Source: WHSV01 sp050694055
Lineage (GTDB): Bacteria; Actinomycetota; CADDZG01; WHSQ01
Assembly (NCBI GenBank): GCA_050694055.1
Contig: JBOGWX010000108.1
Coordinates: 1 to 64,000 of the forward strand
Length of the DNA stretch: 64,000 bases
Direction: 5' to 3'
Part shown: in pieces, positions 1-8,764 of the stretch
Layout of the letters: each line of letters starts with the position of its first letter
Numbering within the stretch: the stretch's first letter is position 1
Made by a program: the position numbers and the translations under genes
The notes under the pieces: generated by a model
The model's database searches: none
What the model was told of the DNA's origin: nothing
The model's input: only the letters and a program-made list of their open reading frames with translations

Positions 1-3000
1 CTTCCGCCTCGGAGAGCTGGTCGCCTCCGGAAACGGAGATACCGTCGACCCCGGGGGCACCTCGAGTTGGCGGCCGCCCGCGGGCGCGCTCAAGTCGGGA
101 CGCACCTATTTCTGGGAGGCGCGCAGCGACGACGGCGCCAACCCCTCGGCCTGGGTGCCCGACCCCCGGCGCCGCTACACCACCGTGGGAGGCGCGCTGG
201 CGCTCAACCCGACGCTGCCCGACGACCTCCTGGTGGCGCAGTCAGACACCTTGGGCCTCGAGCAGTTCTATCCCTACGAGAGTTTCGATCTCGGCACCGC
301 CGAGGCCCACGCCCATCTCTACAGCGGCAACCTCGCGGTCAAGCAGCACGACATCACGATCCCGGGCGTCGGGCTCAACACGGTCATCTCGCACAGCTAC
401 AACTCACAGCGCAGCGACTCCCTGTTCCACACCTCGGGCGCGGGACGCGGCTGGAGCCTGTCGTTGCAGGACGCAGACACCGGGACCGACCTCAGCGCCC
501 CGAGCGTCGACCTCAACGCTCCGGTGCACGTCACTGCGACGCGTGCCGCGGGGTCGCGGCGGGCTCCGCCATCGGCGCGGTGCTGGAGTTCACCGACGGC
601 GACGGGACCGTGCACCGTTTCGTGCGCCCCGGTGGCCCCGGCACCGAGTGGCAGTCGGCGCCGGGCGTCAACCTGAGGGTCAAAGAGACCCATGCCTCGG
701 TCAACGACCCGCTCGGGAGTGAGTTCTGGCTCATCCGCCCCGACGGAGTCGTCTACGCGGTCGAGCAGGTCCCGTTTCCCTCCCCAATCACCGACCTCAC
801 CAACACGTGGCACGTCACGCGCGTCTTCGACCGCAACGACAACACCCTAAGCTTCGACTACACCGAGATCACCGAGGACCTCGACCCCGGCGCGCTGCCG
901 CCGCTCCTCAACCTCCGGCTCGAGTCGATCCGACACGACCGGGGAAACGAGGAGGTCACACACCACGACTACGACGGCCCGACCCGCAACCTCACCCGCA
1001 TCACGACCCTGCCGTGTGCCGGCTGCGCCGACGAGCGCACCTTCGACTTCACCGTCACGCCCGACGGCCGCCTCACCGAGGTGACCGCCAACACCCACTC
1101 GGGAGACGCGTCCGAGCGCGTGACCACGCGCTACAGCTACTACCACGAGGACGACCTGCTGGCTCCCTACAAGCCGCTGCGGACGCTGGTCGACGGACGC
1201 GGCGCGACCACGACCTTTGTTTACGACGAAGCTGGCGAGCGTCCGGTGCTGACCCGGATCAACGACCGTGCGCTCAACGACTGGACGCTCGACTACTCGC
1301 CGGTCGCGTCCGAGGCCGAGCCCCGGGAGACGACCTTGACGACGCCGCGCGCGGCGGTGACCCGCTACGACGTCACCGGGCGCCAGCGCGTCTCCGAGAC
1401 AGACGCCCGCATCGCGGGCCACAACATCGAGCGGATTGAGACCCCGGCACGATCCAGCAGTCGGGCGCTACCGAGCGCGTGGTCGACACCTACGTGTGGT
1501 CGGAGAACCGGCTGAGCTCCAAGACCAACGGTGCGGGCAACACCACGCGCTTCGGCTACATCGACTTGGGCCTGGTCGACGAGGTCACGCTGCCGCCCCG
1601 CAACGAAGCGCGCGACAGCCTGCACCCCGACGCGCCCACCAGAGAGGTCGTCATCGAGCTCGACTACCAGCGCCCGGAGGCGAGCACCTACGACTCCGCG
1701 GTCGCCGAGCTCACCGCGGTGACCCAGGACGCCGCGGCCGCGGCCGACGAGCAACGGCGGCGCGAGTTCGGCTACGACGCAGACGGCAACCTCGAGACCA
1801 TCACCGAGCGATCCAACCAGACGGGCGCGCCCGACCGCATCACGCGCCTGACCTACTACGACCCGGGTCTGCTCAGGACGATCGACGGACCGCTCACCGA
1901 TTTCAACGACGTCACCAGCTTCGGCGATCAGGTCGGAACCTACGGCGGTGCGCATCGCACCGGGCAGATGAGGACCGTGACCGACGGGCGCGCCAAGGTC
2001 TCGAACTTCGACTACACCCCCTACGGCAGGACGCTCGAGGTCATCAACCGCGACGGCCACACCCAGACCATGGACTACGACGAGCGCGACAACCTCGTCT
2101 CATCGAGCGACGGCGAGGGCCACACCACGAGCTTCGCCTACGATGCCAACGGCAACCTTGCGGTCGAGCGCGCGCCCAAGGGGCACAGCAACACGCCGCT
2201 CGGCTCGGGCAGCTTCGAGACCCGCTACCTCTACGACGCCATGGACCGCGCAGTGCGGGTCACGACCCCGACCGAGACCGAGACGCTGCGGGCGGAGACG
2301 ACCATGGACTACTTCAGCGACGGGACGCTCGCGGCCGAGCGGGTCGCGACCGACTCGGGCCAGCGGGTGACCGACTACGCCTACCACCCCAACCAGCTCA
2401 TCAAGTCCCTCACCGAAGACGCCGGCAGCGGCGACAAGGCCGTGACCGACTACCTCTACGACGACACCGGGAGGCTCGAGCAGACGACCCTGCCGTCCAA
2501 CTCCTCGGGGGTGCGCCCGGTCGCGGAGCTCAGCTACACGCCCGCGAGCGAGGTGTGGCGCTACGCCACGACCGCGTCGAGCGACGGCCAGAGCCAGCGG
2601 AGCCGGGTAACGACGCTGTCGTTTAGCGCCCACGGTGAGACCATCGAAGTGCGCGGGCCGCGCTCCGTCGCGGGCCGGATCCAGCGCCAGGAGCAGAGCT
2701 ACGACAACTTCGGCCAGCTCGAACTCCGCCGCCAGTTGCTGAATGATCCCGCCGCTTCGGGGGGTGAACGCTGGCTCAGCCACACCTACGACTACGACCT
2801 CGCGGGTAACCTCGAGACCCTGACCCAGCCCAACGCCCACCAGGGCTCGCTCACCACGACCTACGACTACGACGTGCTCAATCGCCTCCAAGAGCAGAGC
2901 GATCCGTTCGACGACCGCCACGTCACCCGCTTCACCTACAGCGACGAGGGGCTCCAAGAGCAGCGCACCGAGATCAGAAGAGAGTCCGGCACCGACACCA

Positions 3001-5258
3001 CGCTGCGCACGATCACATCCGACTACAACGACGACGACACGCTCAGGACCCGCATCGCGGTCGAGGGCGACGCCTACCTGGCGCAGTGCAACTACCAGGC
3101 CGGCAGCCCCGAGGCAAGCGGCTTCGACGCCAACGGCAACCTGCTCTACAGCCGCACCATCAAGGGCACCGGCACCGCCGGCTGCGGAGGCGTGGCGCCG
3201 CTGTCGTCGAAGTCCTTCACCTACGGCAACCGCGACCTCGCCACCGCGGTGACCCAGAGCATCGACGACCCGACCACCACGGACCAAGGCGACGGCAGCT
3301 CCGACGACACCACCAGGCGCCAGGAGCTCTCCTACCGGCGCGACGGATTGCTGGCGCGCTCAGCCTGGAACGCCGGCACCCCGGAGGAGAAGGTCACCAC
3401 CTACGACCACTCCCCCGGCGGCCTGCTCGAGGGCGTGACCGACTGGCGCGACCGCACCTCCACTTTCGACTACGCGCCGGCGGGCAACCTCACCGAGACC
3501 CGCTTCGGCGGCGACGTCGCACAAGGCGCGCTCGCCTATCACTCTGACGGCTCGCTCCAGTCGTTGCGTTGGAGCGACTCGCTCGGGGTGCCGCTGCGCT
3601 CACACACCGGAATCGACTACGACCCGGGCGGGCTCAAGACCAGCGAGTCGATCGACGTGCTCCCGGCCGGCGAGATGACCGACCCGGGCGGGACCGCCAG
3701 CTTCGACTACGACCTCCTGGGGCGCCTCACCGGGTGGCACAACCCCTTCGCCGAGGTCCCTATCGGCCAGGAGCCGAGCCACGCCTACGGCCTCGACGAC
3801 GCCGGCAACATCACCCGCGAGGAAGTGACCGGGGCCGCCGAGGACGTGACCATCACGCAGAACTACGTACAGGGCCGCCTCAGCGAGCGGCGCGCCCAGT
3901 CCGACGCCGGGGTCGCGACCCTGACGGTCGACGACTACTCGGTCATGGGTGAGGAGAAGCAGCGCACCATCAGCCTGACTCCCACCGGCGGGCCGACCAC
4001 CAGCGAGACACTCACCACCGACCACGACGCCCAGGGTCACACCGCCTCGATGACCCACTCGCCCTCAGGGGGCAAGCCCAAGGTCGACTTCGTCTACGAC
4101 GCCGACGACCGCCTCATGGCTCGCACCTCCGACGGCAGAACCAAGCTGTTCTTCTACTACTTCGGCGACACCAGCCGCGTCGCCGAAGAGACCAGCGCCA
4201 GCGGCGCCACTAAGACGCTTTACTGCGGCGACAGCGCCGGACGCCCGCTCGCGGAGGTCAAGGACGACAACTGGACCTGGCTGTTGCGAGACGCCGAGGG
4301 CAGCGTCGCAACCAGGCTGTCGGACTCCGGCAACGTCAAGTCGCACTCCGCCTACGACCCCTACGGCGCCACCAATGAGGCCGGAAGCGGCATCGCGGTC
4401 GGCGAGCGCGACCCCGAGACCGAGCTCGGATACCAGAGCGAGGCGGCCGACGCGGTCACCGGCAACATACTGGTGGGACCGCGCCAGTATGATCCCACGA
4501 CCCAGCGCTTCACCACCGCCGACGTGTTCATCGACGCGGGAAGTGACCTCGCGCTCGCGATCGATCCCTTGACCGGCAACCGCTATCTGTTCGCGGCCGC
4601 CAACCCGGTGGCGCTAGACGACGACGGACACGCGCCGATGTGCGACGGGACGAGTTATTGCGCTCCAGGCCCCAGAGAGAGCCGTGATAGCCGCTCCCGG
4701 GCTGCACCTCCTGCTTCGGCTGGCTATTCAGCTGCTCTGGCTGCGGACCATCAGGCGGTTGCAGTGGTTCAAGAGCTACAACAACAAGTCCGAAGTTTGA
4801 CGGTGTCGGGCACTCGTACCGACTTGACAACCGTGGCGGCCACTCCGGTAAGCGTCAGAATCACATCTGCCCAAGCAGAGTTCGTTCCAGTGCACACCGG
4901 TGGAGCTGGACCTATCGATGCTTACTATCGCTATCAGGCACGCATCTCCTACGCCAACATATTCGTGCCCTATGAGGGGGGTGCGAAGTTTGGATTCACC
5001 GCCTCGCTCCGAGGTACGAAGGGACGGACTCCCTTACGCCAAGTGCCACCTGAAGCGCCGACCTCACCGACTATCCGTGCGGCTAATTCCGGCTCTGCCT
5101 TCTTCAGTGGCTACATCGGACCGGACATCGGCAGACCGGAAGAGATCGTCTTCAAGATAGGGGCGACTAGTGGTCGAGGCGGCGGTCGAGGAATCCTGCT
5201 GGCCCAGATTCTCAACGACGCGCTGGGTACATCCACTTACGCGCTGCCATTGGATTAG
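1..5258 (+). CDS. RHS/YD-repeat protein, 5' end outside the window, two apparent frameshifts
   Basis: A giant RHS-family protein that enters from the left edge. About 1,750 codons are visible. The N-terminal part (2-300) reads SGRTYFWEARSDDG, a fibronectin-like segment common ahead of RHS repeats. From about 300 to 4600 it is dense in YD repeats (YDANGNL, YDYDLAGNL, FDYAPAGNL). The core closes near 4500-4620 with PRQYDPTTQRFTTADVF and NRYLFAAANP. The reading frame moves from frame 2 to frame 1 near 550 and from frame 1 to frame 3 near 1443; one added G or C at each place restores a single frame. RHS proteins form a shell around a C-terminal toxin or adhesin; export route and target cannot be read here. 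A true pseudogene is possible but less likely than sequencing error. Confidence 0.85.
4630..5258 (+). other. Variable C-terminal tip of the RHS protein, candidate toxin domain
   Basis: After the last recognisable RHS core motif (near 4620) about 205 residues follow that have no YD repeats and are visibly less GC-rich, with mixed codon use (tta, agt, gca) unlike the repeat region. In polymorphic toxin systems this position holds an exchangeable toxin domain. I do not recognise a known toxin fold: there is no obvious HNH, ADP-ribosyltransferase or deaminase motif. It is rich in Gly, Ser, Tyr and Phe towards the end and ends TSTYALPLD. It could also be a structural or adhesive tip. Part of its coding sequence (5117-5147) recurs inverted at 7578-7608. 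Confidence 0.5.
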
Positions 5259-5270
5259 GAAAGAGGCCTT

Positions 5271-6245
5271 ATGAAACCGAGTCTTGAGTACAAGGCAAGG
5301 GTGCTCAGTCTCTTACTTGCCTTCTTGATTCTGCAGAGCTGCGGTGAACCAGGTCAGGAAAGACGTGCAGGTAGTACGTCTGCGACGCTGCCCGCTCCAA
5401 CTGAAGATGAGACAGCGATCATCGACGCTAGACGCTTGGAACCCCAATCGCTTCCTCAATCTCTAAGGAGAGCTGCTGCGAGAACTGCCGGCAGCTCGAC
5501 CCGAGCGGTGCGCATTCTCAAGGCGATTGAGCTAGACGGCAAGATCCTTCTGCTAGCCGAGTCGCGTGTGCCGGGCTCATCCAACGTATTCGTTGCAAGC
5601 AACGTATTCGTTGCAAGCTTCAGACAGTCAAAGAGGAGCTGGATCAGCACCGACTACCATCCAGACCTACCCGGAATGAGAACTGCCGCGTCAACCGGAA
5701 TCGCTCCTCACTCGGGGATGACGCTGACCACAATGGTGACCATCGACGGCATACCCGTCATCGTGGGCTTCGCCGATCCCACGCTCTCCCCAATCGAGAG
5801 TCTCGATGATGACCAGAAGCTCTATGACAACGACGTCCCGGGAGTCATGGGGTCAACGCTCGTGCTCGTCGAGCCTTGGGGTCAGCTTCGCTTCTTCAGA
5901 AAGGGCGAGCTGGAGATGGCGGTAAGCATAGTGGGGCCTGAGCTTACTCCCAACTTTCAACGGGCACCCACCGCGGAGGCATGCGAGACAGCTGATCGTT
6001 TTCTCCGGGCTCTTGACGAAGGCAACAGGAAAGCGACTCTGGACAGCTTGCTGCCCGGGGTTCCGCCGAGTCTCGTTGAGAGTGTGGAACCGTACGCGGA
6101 TTCTGTGGTAGGTGAGGCTGCGTACACTGATATCTCTCAGTTCTCTTGCGCTTACGACACGGGCGATCCGGCTTTTCAGCTCGAGATCGCGGTCGCTCCC
6201 CACGGCGATAGATGGGGGGTTTGGACCTGGGGGTACCAGCGGTAG
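5271..6245 (+). CDS. Predicted lipoprotein behind the RHS tip, possible immunity protein
   Basis: 324 residues, starting 12 bp after the RHS stop with AAAGAGG upstream, so probably co-transcribed. The N-terminus has basic residues, a hydrophobic stretch (VLSLLLAFLIL) and a lipobox-like LQSC near residue 24, so it is probably lipidated and faces outward. The middle part (about 70-220) has no family I can name. The last 85 residues (RFLRALDEGN... to WGVWTWGY) look like an NTF2-like fold, which is an inference from pattern. Its position directly after a variable RHS tip is where immunity genes sit, but immunity is not shown. Lower GC than the RHS core suggests shared transfer with the tip. Residues around 105-118 contain a duplicated NVFVAS. 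Confidence 0.6.
   Translation: MKPSLEYKARVLSLLLAFLILQSCGEPGQERRAGSTSATLPAPTEDETAIIDARRLEPQSLPQSLRRAAARTAGSSTRAVRILKAIELDGKILLLAESRVPGSSNVFVASNVFVASFRQSKRSWISTDYHPDLPGMRTAASTGIAPHSGMTLTTMVTIDGIPVIVGFADPTLSPIESLDDDQKLYDNDVPGVMGSTLVLVEPWGQLRFFRKGELEMAVSIVGPELTPNFQRAPTAEACETADRFLRALDEGNRKATLDSLLPGVPPSLVESVEPYADSVVGEAAYTDISQFSCAYDTGDPAFQLEIAVAPHGDRWGVWTWGYQR
5582..5617 (+). repeat. Perfect 18-bp tandem duplication inside the lipoprotein gene
   Basis: CAACGTATTCGTTGCAAG occurs twice in direct tandem (5582-5599 and 5600-5617). It is in frame and gives SNVFVASNVFVAS. The two copies are identical, so the duplication is recent or the site slips. Confidence 0.9.
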
Positions 6246-6255
6246 CAAAGAGAGT

Positions 6256-6616
6256 CGCCGACGACACCACCAGGCGCCAGGAGCTCTCCTACCGGCGCGA
6301 CGGCTTGCTCCAACGCTCCACTTGGAACGCCGGCAGCGCGGAGGAGAAGGTCACCACCCACGACCATTCGCCCGGCGGCCTGCTCGAGGGCGTGACCGAC
6401 TGGCGCGAGCGGACCTCGAGCTTCGACTACGCGCCGGCGGGCAACCTCACCGAGACGAGCCTGGGGGACGCGGCATCGCAGTGGGGGGGCGACCCCGAGA
6501 CCGAACTCCGCTACCAGTCAGAGTCGACCGACGCGGTCACCGGCAACCCTACGCTTCACACGGAGGCCTCTCGCACGGCCAGGTCGGCGATGGATGACCC
6601 GCGGGTTCGGCGGTAG
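6256..6616 (+). pseudogene. RHS-core remnant, internally deleted
   Basis: This begins about 10 bp after the lipoprotein stop and copies part of the RHS gene. 6256-6470 matches 3300-3514 at high identity (RRQELSYRRDGLL, GGLLEGVTDWR, SFDYAPAGNLTET). It then jumps to a segment like 4405-4460 (DPETELRYQSESTDAVTGN), so about 890 bp of RHS core is missing between the two parts. It has no start of its own and runs open to a stop at 6614-6616. Displaced RHS fragments downstream of a full RHS gene are a known mark of tip exchange by recombination. It is probably not expressed as a working protein. Confidence 0.8.
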
Positions 6617-6673
6617 ATCGTCTGATTGTCTGTGGAGCTGAGTGATCGGTGCGCGAACCGCGCCGGGGGTTGT

Positions 6674-7111
6674 TCAACCCGTCGCCTCCAGGTACCGGGT
6701 CTCATCGACGACCAGCTGCCAATAGCCTGACTCCGGTGGCGCCGCCCGGAAATCTTCGAAATCGAAGGTGAATATCGGCAGCTCATGACGTTCCGCGTAC
6801 GCCATGACCGAAGTATCGACGAGCCCGAGGTCAAGGTCGGAGAAGCGACTGTCGATCTCGACCGCCCGCCCAAGCAGCCCCTGCGAAAGGAAGGCCACCT
6901 CGTGCTCCCGGGCGGAGACCGCTGCTAGAAACGCCAACGCTGCGCTTTTGCTTACCCGTGCTCGCAGCAGCTGATCGACCTCGACGAGGACAACGTCCGG
7001 AATAATGAGTTCACGGCCGAGCTCTGAAACTAGCGAGGCTGCCAGTCGATGGGCCCGATCGCGCGCGTTCGTGGCGGCAACGAGCGGCCCCGTGTCCGCG
7101 ACTACCTTCAC
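6674..7111 (-). CDS. vapC: VapC-type PIN-domain toxin
   Basis: 145 residues, the usual size for a PIN-domain ribonuclease toxin. It starts MKVVADTGPLVA, with the first PIN aspartate at residue 6. Further acidic residues appear in VVLVEVDQLL and LGLVDTSVMAYA, and the end IFTFDFEDFRA matches the PIN C-terminal pattern, so a complete metal site is plausible. VapC toxins cut RNA, often tRNA or rRNA, and are held by VapB; the target here is unknown. The start overlaps the stop of the upstream antitoxin by 4 bp (ATGA), so the pair is translationally coupled. Confidence 0.85.
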   Translation of the reverse strand: MKVVADTGPLVAATNARDRAHRLAASLVSELGRELIIPDVVLVEVDQLLRARVSKSAALAFLAAVSAREHEVAFLSQGLLGRAVEIDSRFSDLDLGLVDTSVMAYAERHELPIFTFDFEDFRAAPPESGYWQLVVDETRYLEATG

Positions 7112-7332
7112 CGGCTCGGCACGAGTTCCTCGAGATATTTCTCCGCCCTGCGTCCTAGATCCTCGGGCCCGCCACCGACCCCGACGTAACTGGGTGATCT
7201 TCGCCCCTCCAACGACCTTGCTCCAGCTTCAATCAGTCGGGCCGCTACTGCAGAGAACGATTCGCCATCACGCGCCATCTTTCGTACGAGTGCTTCGGTG
7301 TTGTCGGGCAAACTCACAGTTCGGCGGGCCAT
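7108..7332 (-). CDS. vapB: VapB-type ribbon-helix-helix antitoxin
   Basis: 74 residues. The N-terminus MARRTVSLPDNTEALVRKMA fits a ribbon-helix-helix DNA-binding domain (strand, then two helices), and the C-terminal tail (about 45-74) would wrap the toxin. It ends in a 4-bp overlap with the PIN-domain gene. A good ribosome binding site (GGGAGG, about 7340-7345) precedes the ATG. A perfect inverted repeat lies over the probable promoter, as expected for an antitoxin that represses its own operon. Confidence 0.8.
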   Translation of the reverse strand: MARRTVSLPDNTEALVRKMARDGESFSAVAARLIEAGARSLEGRRSPSYVGVGGGPEDLGRRAEKYLEELVPSR

Positions 7333-7345
7333 CTAGCCACCTCCC

Positions 7346-7376
7346 ATAGCTGTATGAACTCAGCTATCATACCAGG
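7346..7376 (-). promoter_or_regulatory. vapBC promoter with palindromic operator
   Basis: On the minus strand an extended -10 box (TGG then TATGAT, 7366-7374) precedes vapB. A perfect 7-bp inverted repeat, ATAGCTG-8 nt-CAGCTAT (7346-7352 and 7361-7367), overlaps the -10 box and the predicted start site near 7359. A VapBC complex bound here would block RNA polymerase. Confidence 0.65.
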
Positions 7377-7499
7377 GGGTGGCCCGGTCGAAAGCGTCGG
7401 GCACCTTCGTAACTGCGTTCGATTCCAGGACTGCGCGCACCGTAAAGCTATCTGGCCCGATGTCTGTTGTCGGTCCGCGAAAGAATCTCGCCGAGACCG

Positions 7500-7608
7500 G
7501 AACCAGGTCAGGAACGACGTGCAGGTAGTACGTCTGCGACGCTGCCCGCTCCAACTGAAGATGAGACAGCGATCATCGATCTCGTCCGGTCTGCCGATGT
7601 CCGGTCCG
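7500..7608. repeat. Chimeric duplicate: lipoprotein-gene start joined to inverted RHS-tip fragment
   Basis: 7500-7579 repeats 5346-5425 (early part of the lipoprotein gene), with one mismatch seen in 80 bp. Directly joined to it, 7578-7608 is the reverse complement of 5117-5147 (RHS tip), with one mismatch in 31 bp. The two parts lie in opposite relative orientation, so the scrap arose by at least two rearrangements. The near-identity means it is recent. Confidence 0.85.
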
Positions 7609-7611
7609 CGT

Positions 7612-7745
7612 TGCAAGGATTCGCAACGTGGGCGGTAACTGTCTTAGGCCATTTGACCTCGTACCCCAGCGCCCCAAAGCCAGTCGAGCAGAGCGAGTTC
7701 GAGAATGTTCTCGTCGACGCCAGCTTTGGTGCCTAACGTTTCCAC
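7612..7745 (-). pseudogene. Broken N-terminal fragment, hsdR-like (type I restriction)
   Basis: From a GTG at 7745 the minus strand reads VETLGTKAGVDENILELALL followed by DWLWG and soon a stop. In the next frame it continues GALGYEVKWPKTVTAHVA. One extra G in the GGGG run near 7672-7675 would join them as DWL..LGYEV. The ENxLExALxxWLxxLGYEV pattern is typical of the N-terminus of HsdR-type restriction subunits. After about 45 codons it is cut off by the chimeric duplicate at 7608. The GTG overlaps the end of the winged-helix gene. It is probably the stump of a lost restriction locus; a chance resemblance cannot be excluded. Confidence 0.45.
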
Positions 7746-8764
7746 GACACGGGCTCCTCCTCCAACCTCCTAAGGACCTCTTGCACGTCCTGCACGAATG
7801 CCGGCCAGTATTCAGCGCCATGCAGCCCGCGACCATCCTGCACAGAAATGTCGGCCGCGAGAAAGTCGGGTTTGATTTCCTCCATCAGGCGACGTGCTTC
7901 GCTGGCTTGCATGTACTCCGATCTCTGAACGGCCGCTTCCTCCTCAAGCCACAGGTGCATTCTCGTCAATGCTCGCAGCAATTGGACCCAGGGGACATAG
8001 AGGGGCATGTCCTGTTCGGCAATGCCGAGGAACTCGCCCCACCGCGTCCGGTCCAGCCGGTAGCTGCGGCTCTTGGCCCTCCGTGAGATCTGCGCGATGC
8101 CTGCTTCGATCAGCGAGTCCAGGCCCTCACGCACGTTCCGGGGAGCGTACGCCGCGGCCTCTGCGATCTCATTTAGAAGTCGGTGTTCTCGCGAGGTCAA
8201 GAGGACACGAATGATTTCCGCCCTGCTTCCGATACCGAATATCTCTCTCAGTCGAAACCCGAGGTTGATCGGGGCAGAAAGTTCCAGCACGCGCGATTTG
8301 CCGCTCGGGCCGGTCGCCGGCCGTCGGAAACCATAGTCAGCAAAGATCGGATCGGCCTTGCTAACCCTCGCCTCCCGACCATTGATCCGGAACAGCGTTT
8401 GGGGCTCGGGAGGGGCGCTGGGAGCGACGGGCGCGCGGCGAGTCACTTCCTTGGCATGCGCGTTCGACCACGCCAGCACCGCGTCAACAAGTCGCCGCAC
8501 AACGTCATCATGATGGCGGGCGAGGTTGCGCAGTCGCTGAATGCTGACGAGCCGCAGATTGAGCGTCACCCAATCGAGGATCTCGTCGAACAAACGAGGC
8601 TCATGGCGGGACACCACCAGCGAGAAGACCAACAGCGCTTCAGGATCGACAGCCCACAGATCCCTTCGATCACTCCAGCCAGAAACACCGATCTGCGTCC
8701 ATTGCTCCCATGAGAATGCGACCAGCTTGGCCCGGAGGTCGTCTCTAAGCTCCGAGGTCTGCAT
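7733..8764 (-). CDS. Winged-helix protein paired with a nucleotidyltransferase
   Basis: 343 residues from the ATG at 8764 (MQTSELRDDLRAKLVAFSWE). A longer frame runs to 8827, but it would overlap the upstream gene by 83 bp rather than 20 bp. The N-terminal half is helical with no named domain. A winged-helix DNA-binding domain lies at about residues 195-270 (AEIIRVLLTSREHRLLNEIA, then NVREGLDSLIEAGI and SRSYRLD). The helical tail carries acidic residues. It sits behind a small nucleotidyltransferase, the arrangement of AbiE-like type IV toxin-antitoxin systems, where the winged-helix partner represses the operon and offsets the toxin. That role is inference. Confidence 0.6.
   Translation of the reverse strand: MQTSELRDDLRAKLVAFSWEQWTQIGVSGWSDRRDLWAVDPEALLVFSLVVSRHEPRLFDEILDWVTLNLRLVSIQRLRNLARHHDDVVRRLVDAVLAWSNAHAKEVTRRAPVAPSAPPEPQTLFRINGREARVSKADPIFADYGFRRPATGPSGKSRVLELSAPINLGFRLREIFGIGSRAEIIRVLLTSREHRLLNEIAEAAAYAPRNVREGLDSLIEAGIAQISRRAKSRSYRLDRTRWGEFLGIAEQDMPLYVPWVQLLRALTRMHLWLEEEAAVQRSEYMQASEARRLMEEIKPDFLAADISVQDGRGLHGAEYWPAFVQDVQEVLRRLEEEPVSWKR

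Larger units (their letters stand above)
7333..7732. other. 400-bp interval: vapBC promoter plus recombination scraps
   Basis: There is no intact gene here. From left to right it holds the vapB ribosome binding site and promoter/operator, about 120 bp I cannot assign, the chimeric duplication at 7500-7608, and the broken hsdR-like start (7612-7745, minus strand). A 64-codon minus-strand frame at 7360-7554 reads through half of the duplication; it has no recognisable motif and I do not count it as a gene. Confidence 0.6.

Noticed and set aside
2100..3287. Long minus-strand frame opposite the RHS gene
   Set aside because: Val/Gly/Arg-rich shadow of the YD-repeat codons; no start signal and no known motif.
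7360..7554. 64-codon minus-strand frame upstream of vapB
   Set aside because: It runs through the recent duplicate and has no family motif or ribosome site.
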